Below, piece by piece: positions 28,201 to 40,000 of a stretch of 64,000 nt of DNA; within the stretch, counting starts at the first letter, position 1; every line of letters begins with the position of its first letter. Below the pieces are notes generated by a model. The model was not told the DNA's origin, searched no databases, and worked only from the letters and a program-made list of their open reading frames with translations. The position numbers and the translations under genes were made by a program. Source of the stretch: Hymenopus coronatus (Eukaryota; Arthropoda; Insecta; Mantodea; Hymenopodidae); assembly GCA_030762935.1 (NCBI GenBank), contig CM060883.1:97972001-98036000 (forward strand). The letters run 5' to 3'.

Positions 28201-28917
28201 ACACTTGACATATTTAACTGGATAATGTGACAGCCTTTGGAATTCCTAAATTAGACACTTGAAATATTTAACTAGACGATGTGACAAACCTTGGAATTCC
28301 TTACATAGACACTTGACATATTTAACTGGATAATGTGACTGCTCTTGTTATTCCTTAGTTAGACACTTGACATATTTAATTAGATAATGTGACAGCCCTT
28401 GGAATTCCTTATTTAGACACTTGACATATTTAACTGGACAATATGACAGCCCTTATAATTCCTTAGTTAGACACTTGACATATTTACCTGGATAATGTGA
28501 CAGCCCATGTAATTCCTTAGTTAGACACTTGACATATTTAACTAGATAATGTGACAGACCTTGGAATTCCTTAGTTAGACACTTGACATATTTAACTAGA
28601 CAATGTGACAGCCCTTGGAATTCCTTAGTTATACACTTGACATATTTAACTAGATAATGTGACAGACCTTGGAATTCCTTAGTTAGACACTTGACATATT
28701 TAACTGGATAATGTGACAACCCTAGGAATTCCTTAGTTAGACACGTGACATATTTAACTGGATAATGTGACAGCCCTTGCAAATCAATAGCTAGACACTT
28801 GACATATTTAACTGGATAATGTGACAGCCCTTAGAATTCCTTAGTTAGACACTTGACATATTTAACTGGATAATGTGACAGCTCTTGTAATTCCTTAGTT
28901 AGACACATGACATATTT
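25278..28917. repeat. ~3.65-kb tandem duplication N, copy 2
   Basis: This is the tandem partner of about 21640-25225. It carries its own private changes, for example CAGTCCTAGG (near 27911) where copy 1 has CAGCCCTAGG. That change is then inherited by the shorter block at 29733-30670, so the shorter block derives from this copy and not from copy 1. Confidence 0.84.
27849..28893. repeat. Source segment of secondary duplication P
   Basis: This segment of duplication N copy 2 recurs at 29733-30670. The offset is 1,884 bp at the left and 1,777 bp at the right. The change equals loss of two 54-bp monomers in the target plus one base (GATGCCC here near 28069 against GATAGCCC in the target). The right edge is at 28894, where TTCCTTAG faces TTCTTTAG. 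Confidence 0.8.
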
Positions 28918-29202
28918 TACTAGATATTGTGATAGCCCTTGGAATTCCTCAGTTAGACACTTGGCATATTTAACTGGATAATGTGACAGCCCTTGGAATC
29001 CTTATTTAGACACTTGACATATATAACTAGATAATGTGGCAGCCCTTGGAATTCCTTAGTTTGACACTTGACATATTTAACTGGATAATGTGACAGCCCT
29101 TGGAATTCTTAGTTAGACACTTGACATATTTAACTAGATAATGTGGCAGCCCTTGGAATCCTTAGTAAGACACTTGACATATTTAACTAGGTAATGTGAC
29201 AG

Positions 29203-29747
29203 CCCTTGGAATTCCTTAGTTAGACACCCTACATATTTAACTGGATAATGTGACAGCCCTTGGAATTCCTTAGTTAGACACTTGATATAATTAACTAGAT
29301 AATGTGACAGCCCTTAGAATTCCTTAGTTAGGCACTTGACATATTTAACTGGATAATGTGACAGCCCTTGGAATTCTTTAGTAAGACACTTGACATATTT
29401 AACTGGATAATGTTACAGCCATTGGAATTCATTAGCTAGACACTTGACATATTTAACTGGATAATGAGACAGCCCTTGGAATTCCTTAGTAAGACATTTG
29501 ACATATTTAACTGGACTATGTGACAGCCTATGGAATTCCTTAGTTTGACACTTACATATTTAACTGGATAATGTGACAGCCATTAGAATTCATTAGTAAG
29601 ACACTTGACATATTTAACAAGATAATGTGACAGCCCTTGGAAGTCCTTAGTTAGACACTTGACATATTTAACTGGATAATGTGACAGCCCTTGGAATTCC
29701 TTAGTTAGACTCTTGACATATTTACCTGGATAATGTGACAGCCCTTG
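29203..29747. repeat. Block M, copy 2
   Basis: This is a copy of 20850-21394 at an offset of 8,353 bp. The right end is at 29748, where the source reads CCCTTGTAATT and this copy CCCTTGGAATT. It lies between the ~3.65-kb duplication N and secondary copy P, so copies from two different origins are spliced together in the 29-31-kb interval. Confidence 0.8.
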
Positions 29748-30670
29748 GAATTCCTTAGTTAGACACTTGACTTATTTAACTGGATAATATGACAGTCCTA
29801 GGAATTCCTTAGTTAGACACTTGACTTATTTAACTGGATAATGTGACAGCCCTAGGAATTCCTTAGTTAGACACTTGACACATTTAACTAGAAAATGTGA
29901 TGCCCTTAGACTTCCTTAGTAAGACACTTGACATATTTTACTTAATAATGTGATAGCCCTTGGAATTCCTTAGTAAGACACTTGACATATTTACCTGTAT
30001 AATGTGACAGCCTTTGGAATTCCTAAATTAGACACTTGAAATATTTAACTAGACGATGTGACAAACCTTGGAATTCCTTACATAGACACTTGACATATTT
30101 AACTGGATAATGTGACTGCTCTTGGAATTCCTTAGTTAGACACTTGACATATTTAATTAGATAATGAGACAGCCCTTGGAATTCCTTATTTAGACACTTG
30201 ACATATTTAACTGGACAATATGACAGCCCTTATAATTCCTTAGTTAGACACTTGACATATTTACCTGGATAATGTGACAGCCCATGTAATTCCTTAGTTA
30301 GACACTTGACATATTTAACTAGATAATGTGACAGACCTTGGAATTCCTTAGTTAGACACTTGACATATTTAACTAGACAATGTGACAGCCCTTGGAATTC
30401 CTTAGTTAGACACTTGACATATTTAACTAGATAATGTGACAGACCTTGGAATTCCTTAGTTAGACACTTGACATATTTAACTGGATAATGTGACAACCCT
30501 AGGAATTCCTTAGTTAGACACGTGACATATTTAACTGGATAATGTGACAGCCCTTGCAAATCAATAGCTAGACACTTGACATATTTAACTGGATAATGTG
30601 ACAGCCCTTGGAATTCCTTAGTTAGACACTTGACATATTTAACTGGATAATGTGACAGCTCTTGTAATTC
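29733..30670. repeat. Secondary copy P
   Basis: This is a shortened copy of 27849-28893 that carries the diagnostic CAGTCCTAGG change near 29795. Two monomers are missing relative to the source. It abuts the third copy of block M at about 30666-31305. Confidence 0.8.
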
Positions 30671-31305
30671 TTTAGTAAGACACTTGACATATTTAACTGG
30701 ATAATGTTACAGCCTTTGGAATTCATTAGCTAGACACTTGACATATTTAACTGGATAATGAGACAGCCCTTGGAATTCCTTAGTAAGACATTTGACATAT
30801 TTAACTGGACTATGTGACAGCCTATGGAATTCCTTAGTTTGACACTTACATATTTAACTGGATAATGTGACAGCCATTAGAATTCATTAGTAAGACACTT
30901 GACATATTTAACAAGATAATGTGACAGCCCTTGGAAGTCCTTAGTTAGACACTTGACATATTTAACTGGATAATGTGACAGCCCTTGGAATTCCTTAGTT
31001 AGACTCTTGACATATTTACCTGGATAATGTGACAGCCCTTGTAATTCCTTAGTTCGACACTTGACATATTTAACTACATAATGTGACAGACCATGGAATT
31101 CCTTAGTTAGACACTTGACATATTTAACTAGACAAATATGACAGCCCTTGGAATTCCTTAGTTAGACACTTGACATATTTAACTAGATAATGTGACAGAC
31201 CTTGGAATTCCTTAGTTAGACACTTGACATATTTAACTGGATAATGTGACAACCCTAGGAATTCCTTAGTTAGACACGTGACATATTTAACTGGATAATG
31301 TGACA
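30666..31305. repeat. Block M, copy 3 (offset right part)
   Basis: This copies 21019-21658 at a constant offset of 9,647 bp, including the unusual TTAACTAGACAAATATGACAG monomer with one additional base (near 31130 and 21483). It ends where GTGACAGCCCTTGG faces GTGACAACCCTAGG. It extends further right into block M's source context than copy 2 does, so the two copies arose by separate events. Confidence 0.8.
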
Positions 31306-32140
31306 GCCCTTGGAATTCAATAGCTAGACACTTGACATATTTAACTGGATAATGTGACAGCCCTTGGAATTCCTTAGTTAGACACTTGACATATTTAACT
31401 GGATAATGTGACAGCTCTTGTAATTCCTTAGTTAGACACATGACATATTTTACTAGATATTGTGATAGCCCTTGGAATTCCTCAGTTAGTCACTTGGCAT
31501 ATTTAACTGGATAATGTGACAGCCCTTGGAATCCTTATTTAGACACTTGACATATATAACTAGATAATGTGGCAGCCCTTGGAATTCCTTAGTTTGACAC
31601 TTGACATATTTAACTGGATAATGTGACAGCCCTTGGAATTCTTAGTTAGACACTTGACATATTTAACTAGATAATGTGGCAGCCCTTGGAATCCTTAGTA
31701 AGACACTTGACATATTTAACTAGGTAATGTGACAGCCCTTGGAATTCCTTAGTTAGACACCCTACATATTTAACTGGATAATGTGACAGCCCTTGGAATT
31801 CCTTAGTTAGACACTTGATATATTTAACTAGATAATGTGACAGCCCTTAGAATTCCTTAGTTAGGCACTTGACATATTTAACTGGATAATGTGACAGCCC
31901 TTGGAATTCTTTAGTAAGACACTTGACATATTTAACTGGATAATGTGACAGCCCTTGGAATGCATTAGCTAGACACTTGACATATCTAACTGGATAATGA
32001 GACAGCCCTTGGAATTCCTTAGTAAGACACTTGACATATTTAACTGGACTATGTGACAGCCTATGGAATTCCTTAGTTTGACACTTACATATTTAACTGG
32101 ATAATGTGACAGCCATTAGAATTCATTAGTAAGACACTTG
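31306..32140. repeat. Transition into the large-unit domain
   Basis: Satellite monomers only. The left part matches the flank of duplication N (TTCAATAGC, TTTTACTAGATATTG, ACACCCTACATATT). From about 31920 onward it matches the sequence that precedes every later unit start (GGAATGCATTAGC, AATGAGACAG, GGACTATGTGACAG, TAGTTTGACACTTAC). No unique sequence marks the domain edge. Confidence 0.7.
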
Positions 32141-32233
32141 ACATAATTAACAAGATAATATGACAGCCCTTGGAATTCCATAGTTAGACACTTCACATAT
32201 TTAACTGGATAATGTGACAGCCCTTGGAAGTCC

Positions 32234-32287
32234 TTAGTTAGACACTTGACATATTTAACTGGATAATGTGACAGCCCTTGGAATTCC
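32234..32287. repeat. Reference consensus monomer, 54 bp
   Basis: This single monomer matches the commonest base at every position and is a convenient phase reference. It contains TGACA twice, 22 bp apart (monomer positions 14-18 and 36-40), and one EcoRI palindrome at its end (positions 47-54). Read on the minus strand, one frame has no stop and encodes SHYPVKYVKCLTKEFQGL. A second minus frame carries one TAA, opposite TTAGTTAGAC, and the third also contains a stop. The two halves show weak similarity (TTAgTTAGA..TGACA against TTAaCTGGA..TGACA), which may reflect an older unit of about 22 bp. Confidence 0.9.
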
Positions 32288-33956
32288 TTAGTTAGACTCT
32301 TGACATATTTACCTGGATAATGTGACAGCCCTTGGAATTCTTTAGTAAGACACTTGACATATTTAACTGGATAATGTGAAATATTTAACTGGATAATTTG
32401 ACAGCCCTTGGAATTCCTTAGTAAGACGCTTGACATATTTAACTGGATTATGTGACAGCCCATGGAATTCCTTAGTTAGACACTTACATATTTAACTGGA
32501 TAATGATTCAGTCCTTGGAATTTCTTAGTTAGACACTTGACATATTTAACTAAATAATGTGACAACCCTTGGAATTCCTTAGTTAGACACTTGACATATT
32601 TAAATATATAATGTGACTGCCCTTGGAATTCCTTAGTTAGACACTTGACATATTTAACTGGATAATGTGACAGCCCATGGAATTCCTTACTTAGACACTT
32701 GACATATTTATCTGGATAATGTGTCAGCCTTTGGAATTCCATAGTTAGACACTTCACATATTTAACTGGATAATGTGACAGCCCTTGGAATTCCTTAGTT
32801 AGACACTTGACATATTTAACTGGATAATGTGACAGCCCTTAGAATTCGTTAGCTAGACACTTGACATATTGAACTGGATAATGTGGCAGCCCTTGAAATT
32901 CCTTAGGTAGACACTTGTCATATTTACCCGGATAATGTGACAGCCCTTGGAATTCTTTAGTAAGACACTTGACATATTTAACTGGATAATGTGACATATT
33001 TAACTGGATAATGTGACAGCCCTTGGATTTCCTTAGTAAGACACTTGACATATTTAACTGGATTATGTGACAGCCCATGGAATTCCTTAGTTAGACACTT
33101 ACATATTTAACTGGATAATGATTCAGTCCTTGGAATTTCTTAGTTAGACACTTGACATATTTAACTGGATAATTTGGCAGCCTGGAATTCCTTATTTAGA
33201 CACTTGACATATTTAACTGGATAATGTGACAGCCCATGGAATTCCTTAGTTAGACACTTGACATATTTATCTGGATAATGTTACAGCCCTTGGAATTCTT
33301 TAGTAAGACACTTGACATATTTAACTGGATAATGTGCCATATTTAACTAGATAATGTTACAGCCCTTGGAATTCCTTAGTAAGACACCTGACATATTTAA
33401 CTGGATTATGTGACAGCCAATGGAATTCCTTAGTTATACACTTACATATTTAACTGGATAATGATCAGTCCTTGGAATTTCTTAGTTAGACACTTGACAT
33501 ATTTAAATAGAAAATGTAACAGCCCTTGGAATTCCTTAGTTAGACACTTGACATATTTAACTATATAATATGACTGCCCTTGGAATTCCTTAGTTAGACA
33601 CCTGACATATTTATCTGGATAATGTGATAGCCCTTGGAATTCTTTAGTAAGACACTTGACATATTTAACTGGATAATGTGACAGCCCTTGGAATTCCTTA
33701 GTTAGACACTTGACATATTTAACTGGATAATGTGACAGCTCTTGTAATTCCTTAGTTAGACACAGGACATATTTAACTAGATATTGTGATAGCACTTGAA
33801 ATTCCTTAGTTAGACACTTGGCATATTTAACTGGATAATGTGACAGCCCTTGGAATCCTTAGTTAGACACTTGACATATTTAACTAGATAATGTGGCAGC
33901 CCTTGGAATTCCTTAGTTTGACACTTGACATATTTAACTGGATAATGTGACTGCCA

Positions 33957-35425
33957 TTAGAATTCATTAGTAAGACACTTGACATATTTAACAAGATAAT
34001 GTGACAGCCCTTGGAATTCCATAGTTAGACACTTCACATATTTAACTGGATAATGTGACAGCCCTTGGAAGTCCTTAGTTAGACACTTGACATATTTAAC
34101 TGGATAATGTGACAGCCCTTGGAATTCCTTAGTTAGACACTTGACATATTTACCTGGATAATGTGACAGCCCTTGGAATTCTTTAGTAAGACACTTGACA
34201 TATTTAACTGGATAATGTGACATATTTAACTGGATAATGTGACAGCCCTTGGAATTCCTTAGTAAGACGCTTGACATATTTAACTGGATTATGTGACAGC
34301 CCATGGAATTCCTTAGTTAGACACTTACATATTTAACTGGATAATGATTCAGTCCTTGGAATTTCTTAGTTAGACACTTGACATATTTAACTAAATAATG
34401 TGACAACCCTTGGAATTCCTTAGTTAGACACTTGATATATTTAACTATATAATGTGACTGCCCTTGGAATTCCTTAGTTAGACACTTGACATATTTATCT
34501 GAATAATGTGACAGCCCTTGGAATTCTTTAGTAAGACACTTGACATATTTAACTGGATAATGTGACTGCCCTTGATATTCCTTAGTTAGACACTTGACAT
34601 ATTTAATTGGATAATGTGACAGCCCTTGGAATTCGTTAGCTACACACTTGACATATTGAACTGGATAATGTGGCAGCCCTTGAAATTCCTTAGGTAGACA
34701 CTTGACATATTTTACTGTATAATGTGACAGCCCTTGGAATTCTTTAGTAAGACACTTGACATATTTAACTGGATAATGTGACATATTTAACTGGATAATG
34801 TGACAGCCCTTGGAATTCCTTAGTAAGACACTTGACATATTTAACTGGATTATGTGAGAGCCCATGGAATTACTTAGTTAGACACTTACATATTTAACTG
34901 GATAATGATTCAGTCCTTGGAATTTCTTAGTTAGACACTTGACATATTTAACTGGATAATTTGTCAGTCCTTGGAATTCCTTATTTAGACACTTGACATA
35001 TTTAACTGGATAATGTGACAGCCCATGGAAGTCCTTAGTTAGACACTTGACATATTTATCTGGATAATGTGTCAGCCTTTGGAATTCCATAGTTAGACAC
35101 TTCACATATTTAACTGAATAATGTGACAGCCCTTGGAAGTCCTCGTTAGACACTTGACATATTTAACTGGATAATGTGACAGCCCTTAGAATTCGTTAGC
35201 TAGACACTTGACATATTGAACTGGATAATGTGGCAGCCCTTGAAATTCCTTAGGTAGACACTTGACATATTTACCTGGATAATGTGACAGCCCTTGGAAT
35301 TCTTTAGTAAGACACTTGACATATTTAACTGGATAATGCGACATATTTAACTGGATAATGTGACAGCCCTTGGATTTCCTTAGTAAGACACTTGACATAT
35401 TTAACTGGATTATGTGACAGCCCAT
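33957..35425 (-). other. Representative minus-strand reading-frame ladder, not called as genes
   Basis: On the minus strand four open frames of 79-182 codons follow each other (35425-35186, 35153-34878, 34865-34317, 34304-33957), the last three spaced by exactly 12 nt. Several start at a true ATG formed by CCCATGGAATTCC (34304, 34865, 35425); 35153 starts with GTG. Each runs through copies of the 18-residue repeat SHYPVKYVKCLTKEFQGL. The 53-bp monomer shifts the frame into a stop (ending YVSV), and the 22-bp mini-monomer shifts a second frame back into the open one. The pattern follows from monomer lengths. Frequent variants are mostly non-synonymous in this frame (P to L, V to G or D, K to N or M), which argues against coding. 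Confidence 0.6.
34219..34240. repeat. 22-bp mini-monomer (example)
   Basis: This 22-bp unit begins GACATATTTAAC and ends ATAATGT, followed directly by GACAGCCC. It is what remains when the two TGACA motifs of a monomer recombine, deleting the 32 bp outside. Dozens of copies occur, for example near 1411, 7879, 12657, 20178 and 58590. It usually sits just upstream of a TTAGTAAGAC monomer, a CCCATGGAATTCC junction and a 53-bp monomer, as a fixed cassette. Confidence 0.85.
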
Positions 35426-37063
35426 GGAATTACTTAGTTAGACACTTACATATTTAACTGGATAATGATTCAGTCCTTGGAATTTCTTAGTTAGACACTT
35501 GACATATTTAACTGGATAATTTGGCAGCCCTTGGAATTCCTTATTTAGACACTTGACATATTTAACTGGATAATGTGACAGCCCATGGAATTCCTTAGTT
35601 AGACACTTGACATATTTATCTGGATAATGTTACAGCCCTTGGAATTCTTTAGTAAGACACTTGACATATTTAACTGGATAATGTGGCAGCCCTTGAAATT
35701 CCTTAGGTAGACACTTGACATATTAAACTGGATAATGTGACAGCCTTTGGAATTCCTTATTTAGGCACTTGACATATTTAACTGGATAATGTGACAGCCC
35801 TTGGAATTCCTTCGTTATACACCTGACATATTTACCTGGATAATGTTACAGCCCTTGGAATTCCTTAGTAAGACACCTGACATATTTAACTGGATTATGT
35901 GACAGCCCATGGAATTCCTTAGTTATACACTTACATATTTAACTGGATAATGATCAGTCCTTGGAATTTCTTAGTTACACACTTGACATATTTAAATAGA
36001 TAATGTAACAGCCCTTGGAATTCCTTAGTTAGACACTTGACATATTTAACTATATAATATGACTGCCCTTGGAATTCCTTAGTTAGACACTTGTCATATT
36101 TAACTGGATAATGTGACAGCCCTTGGAATTCCTTAATTAGACTCTTGCCATATTTAACTAGACAATGTGACAACCCTTGGAATTCCTTAGTTAGACACTT
36201 GACATATTTAACTGGATAATGTGACAGCCCTTGGAATTCCTTAGTTAGACACTTGACTTATTTAACTGGATAATGTGACAGCCCTAGGAATTCCTTAGTT
36301 AGACACTTGACTTATTTAACTGGATAATGTGACAGCCCTAGGAATTCCTTAGTTAGACACTTGACACATTTAAATAGAAAATGTGATGCCCTTAGACTTC
36401 CTTGGTAAGACACTTGACATATTTAACTGGATAATGTGATAGCCCTTGGAATTCCTTAGTAAGACACTTGACATATTTACCTGTATAATGTGACAGCCCT
36501 TGGAATTCCATAGTTAGACACTTGACATATTTAACTGGATAATGTGACAGCCCTTGGAGTTCCTTAGTTAGACACTTGACATATTTAACTGGATAATGTG
36601 ACAGCCTTTGGAATTCCTAAATTAGACACTTGAAATATTTAACTAGACGATGTGACAAACCTTGGAATTCCTTACATAGACACTTGACATATTTAACTGG
36701 ATAATGTGACTGCTCTTGGAATTCCTTAGTTAGACACTTGACATATTTAATTAGATAATGTGACAGCCCTTGGAATTCCTTATTTAGACACTTGACATAT
36801 TTAACTGGACAATATTACAGCCCTTAGAATTCCTTAGTTAGACACTTGACCTATTTAACTGGATAATGTGACAGCCCTTGGAATGCATTAGCTAGACACT
36901 TGACATATTTAACTGGATAATGAGACAGCCCTTGGAATTCCTTAGTAAGACACTTGACATATTTAACTGGACTATGTGACAGCCTATGGAATTCCTTAGT
37001 TTGACACTTACATATTTAACTGGATAATGTGACAGCCATTAGAATTCATTAGTAAGACACTTG

Positions 37064-40000
37064 ACATAATTAACAAGATAATATGACAGCCCTTGGAATT
37101 CCATAGTTAGACACTTCACATATTTAACTGGATAATGTGACAGCCCTTGGAAGTCCTTAGTTAGACACTTGACATATTTAACTGGATAATGTGACAGCCC
37201 TTGGAATTCCTTAGTTAGAGTCTTGACATATTTACCTGGATAATGTGACAGCCCTTGGAATTCTTTAGTAAGACACTTGACATATTTAACTGGATAATGT
37301 GAAATATTTAACTGGATAATTTGACAGCCCTTGGAATTCCTTAGTAAGACGCTTGACATATTTAACTGGATTATGTGACAGCCCATGGAATTCCTTAGTT
37401 AGACACTTACATATTTAACTGGATAATGATTCAGTCCTTGGAATTTCTTAGTTAGACACTTGACATATTTAACTAAATAATGTGACAACCCTTGGAATTC
37501 CTTAGTTAGACACTTGACATATTTAAATATATAATGTGACTGCCCTTGGAATTCCTTAGTTAGACACTTGACATATTTAACTGGATAATGTGACAGCCCA
37601 TGGAATTCCTTACTTAGACACTTGACATATTTATCTGGATAATGTGTCAGCCTTTGGAATTCCATAGTTAGACACTTCACATATTTAACTGGATAATGTG
37701 ACAGCCCTTGGAATTCCTTAGTTAGACACTTGACATATTTAACTGGATAATGTGACAGCCCTTAGAATTCGTTAGCTAGACACTTGACATATTGAACTGG
37801 ATAATGTGGCAGCCCTTGAAATTCCTTAGGTAGACACTTGTCATATTTACCCGGATAATGTGACAGCCCTTGGAATTCTTTAGTAAGACACTTGACATAT
37901 TTAACTGGATAATGTGACATATTTAACTGGATAATGTGACAGCCCTTGGATTTCCTTAGTAAGACACTTGACATATTTAACTGGATTATGTGACAGCCCA
38001 TGGAATTCCTTAGTTAGACACTTACATATTTAACTGGATAATGATTCAGTCCTTGGAATTTCTTAGTTAGACACTTGACATATTTAACTGGATAATTTGG
38101 CAGCCTGGAATTCCTTATTTAGACACTTGACATATTTAACTGGATAATGTGACAGCCCATGGAATTCCTTAGTTAGACACTTGACATATTTATCTGGATA
38201 ATGTTACAGCCCTTGGAATTCTTTAGTAAGACACTTGACATATTTAACTGGATAATGTGACTGCCCTTGGTAATCCTTAGTTAGACACTTGACATATTTA
38301 ACTGGACAATGTGACAGCCCTTGGTATTCGTTAGCTAGACACTTGACGTTTTTAATTGGATAATGTGGCAGCCCTTGAAATTCCTTAGGTAGACACTTGA
38401 CATATTAAACTGGATAATGCGGCAGCCTTTGGAATTCCTTATTTAGGCACTTGACATATTTAACTGGATAATGTGACAGCCCTTGGAATTCCTTAGTTAT
38501 ACACCTGACATATTTACCTGGATAATGTGACAGCCCTTGGAATTCTTTAGTAAGACACTTGACATATTTAACTGGATAATGTGCCATATTTAACTAGATA
38601 ATGTTACAGCCCTTGGAATTCCTTAGTAAGACACCTGACATATTTAACTGGATTATGTGACAGCCAATGGAATTCCTTAGTTATACACTTACATATTTAA
38701 CTGGATAATGATCAGTCCTTGGAATTTCTTAGTTAGACACTTGACATATTTAAATAGAAAATGTAACAGCCCTTGGAATTCCTTAGTTAGACACTTGACA
38801 TATTTAACTATATAATATGACTGCCCTTGGAATTCCTTAGTTAGACACCTGACATATTTATCTGGATAATGTGATAGCCCTTGGAATTCTTTAGTAAGAC
38901 ACTTGACATATTTAACTGGATAATGTGACAGCCCTTGGAATTCCTTAGTTAGACACTTGACATATTTAACTGGATAATGTGACAGCTCTTGTAATTCCTT
39001 AGTTAGACACAGGACATATTTAACTAGATATTGTGATAGCACTTGAAATTCCTTAGTTAGACACTTGGCATATTTAACTGGATAATGTGACAGCCCTTGG
39101 AATCCTTAGTTAGACACTTGACATATTTAGCTAGATAATGTGGCAGCCCTTGGAATTCCTTAGTTTGACACTTGACATATTTAACTGGATAATGTGACAG
39201 CCATTAGAATTCATTAGTAAGACACTTGACATATTTAACAAGATAATGTGACAGCCCTTGGAATTCCATAGTTAGACACTTCACATATTTAACTGGATAA
39301 TGTGACAGCCCTTGGAAGTCCTTAGTTAGACACTTGACATATTTAACTGGATAATGTGACAGCCCTTGGAATTCCTTAGTTAGACACTTGACATATTTAC
39401 CTGGATAATGTGACAGCCCTTGGAATTCTTTAGTAAGACACTTGACATATTTAACTGGATAATGTGACAGCCCTTGGAATTCCTTAGTAAGACGCTTGAC
39501 ATATTTAACTGGATTATGTGACAGCCCATGGAATTCCTTAGTTAGACACTTACATATTTAACTGGATAATGATTCAGTCCTTGGAATTTCTTAGTTAGAC
39601 ACTTGACATATTTAACTAAATAATGTGACAACCCTTGGAATTCCTTAGTTAGACACTTGATATATTTAACTATATAATGTGACTGCCCTTGGAATTCCTT
39701 AGTTAGACATTTGACATATTTATCTGAATAATGTGACAGCCCTTGGAATTCTTTAGTAAGACACTTGACATATTTAACTGGATAATGTGACTGCCCTTGA
39801 TATTCCTTAGTTAGACACTTGACATATTTAATTGGATAATGTGACAGCCCTTGGAATTCGTTAGCTACACACTTGACATATTGAACTGGATAATGTGGCA
39901 GCCCTTGAAATTCCTTAGGTAGACACTTGACATATTTTACTGTATAATGTGACAGCCCTTGGAATTCTTTAGTAAGACACTTGACATATTTAACTGGATA

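Larger units (their letters stand above)
32141..37063. repeat. Large unit U1, 4,923 bp
   Basis: The unit boundary is set at the marker ACATAATTAACAAG, which occurs once per unit at 32141, 37064, 41482, 45199, 50220 and 54638. U1 aligns with U4 (45199-50219) with only two length differences. These are one 22-bp mini-monomer fewer near 34.2 kb and 76 bp (54+22) fewer near 35.85 kb, which together equal the 98-bp difference in unit length. It carries the GGCAGCCTGG two-base deletion (near 33177) and GTCATATTTACCCGG (near 32918). Confidence 0.88.

Noticed and set aside
32234..32287. Bacterial-type promoter in every monomer (TTGACA followed by GATAAT)
   Set aside because: The spacing between the two boxes is about 10 bp, well short of the usual 16-18. 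The motif is simply part of the repeat, and no gene lies downstream.
32234..32287. CENP-B box or GGAAT-type human satellite similarity
   Set aside because: TTCG occurs only in some variants and is never followed by the CGGG part of a CENP-B box at the right spacing. GGAAT appears only once per monomer within the EcoRI palindrome, not as a pentamer repeat.
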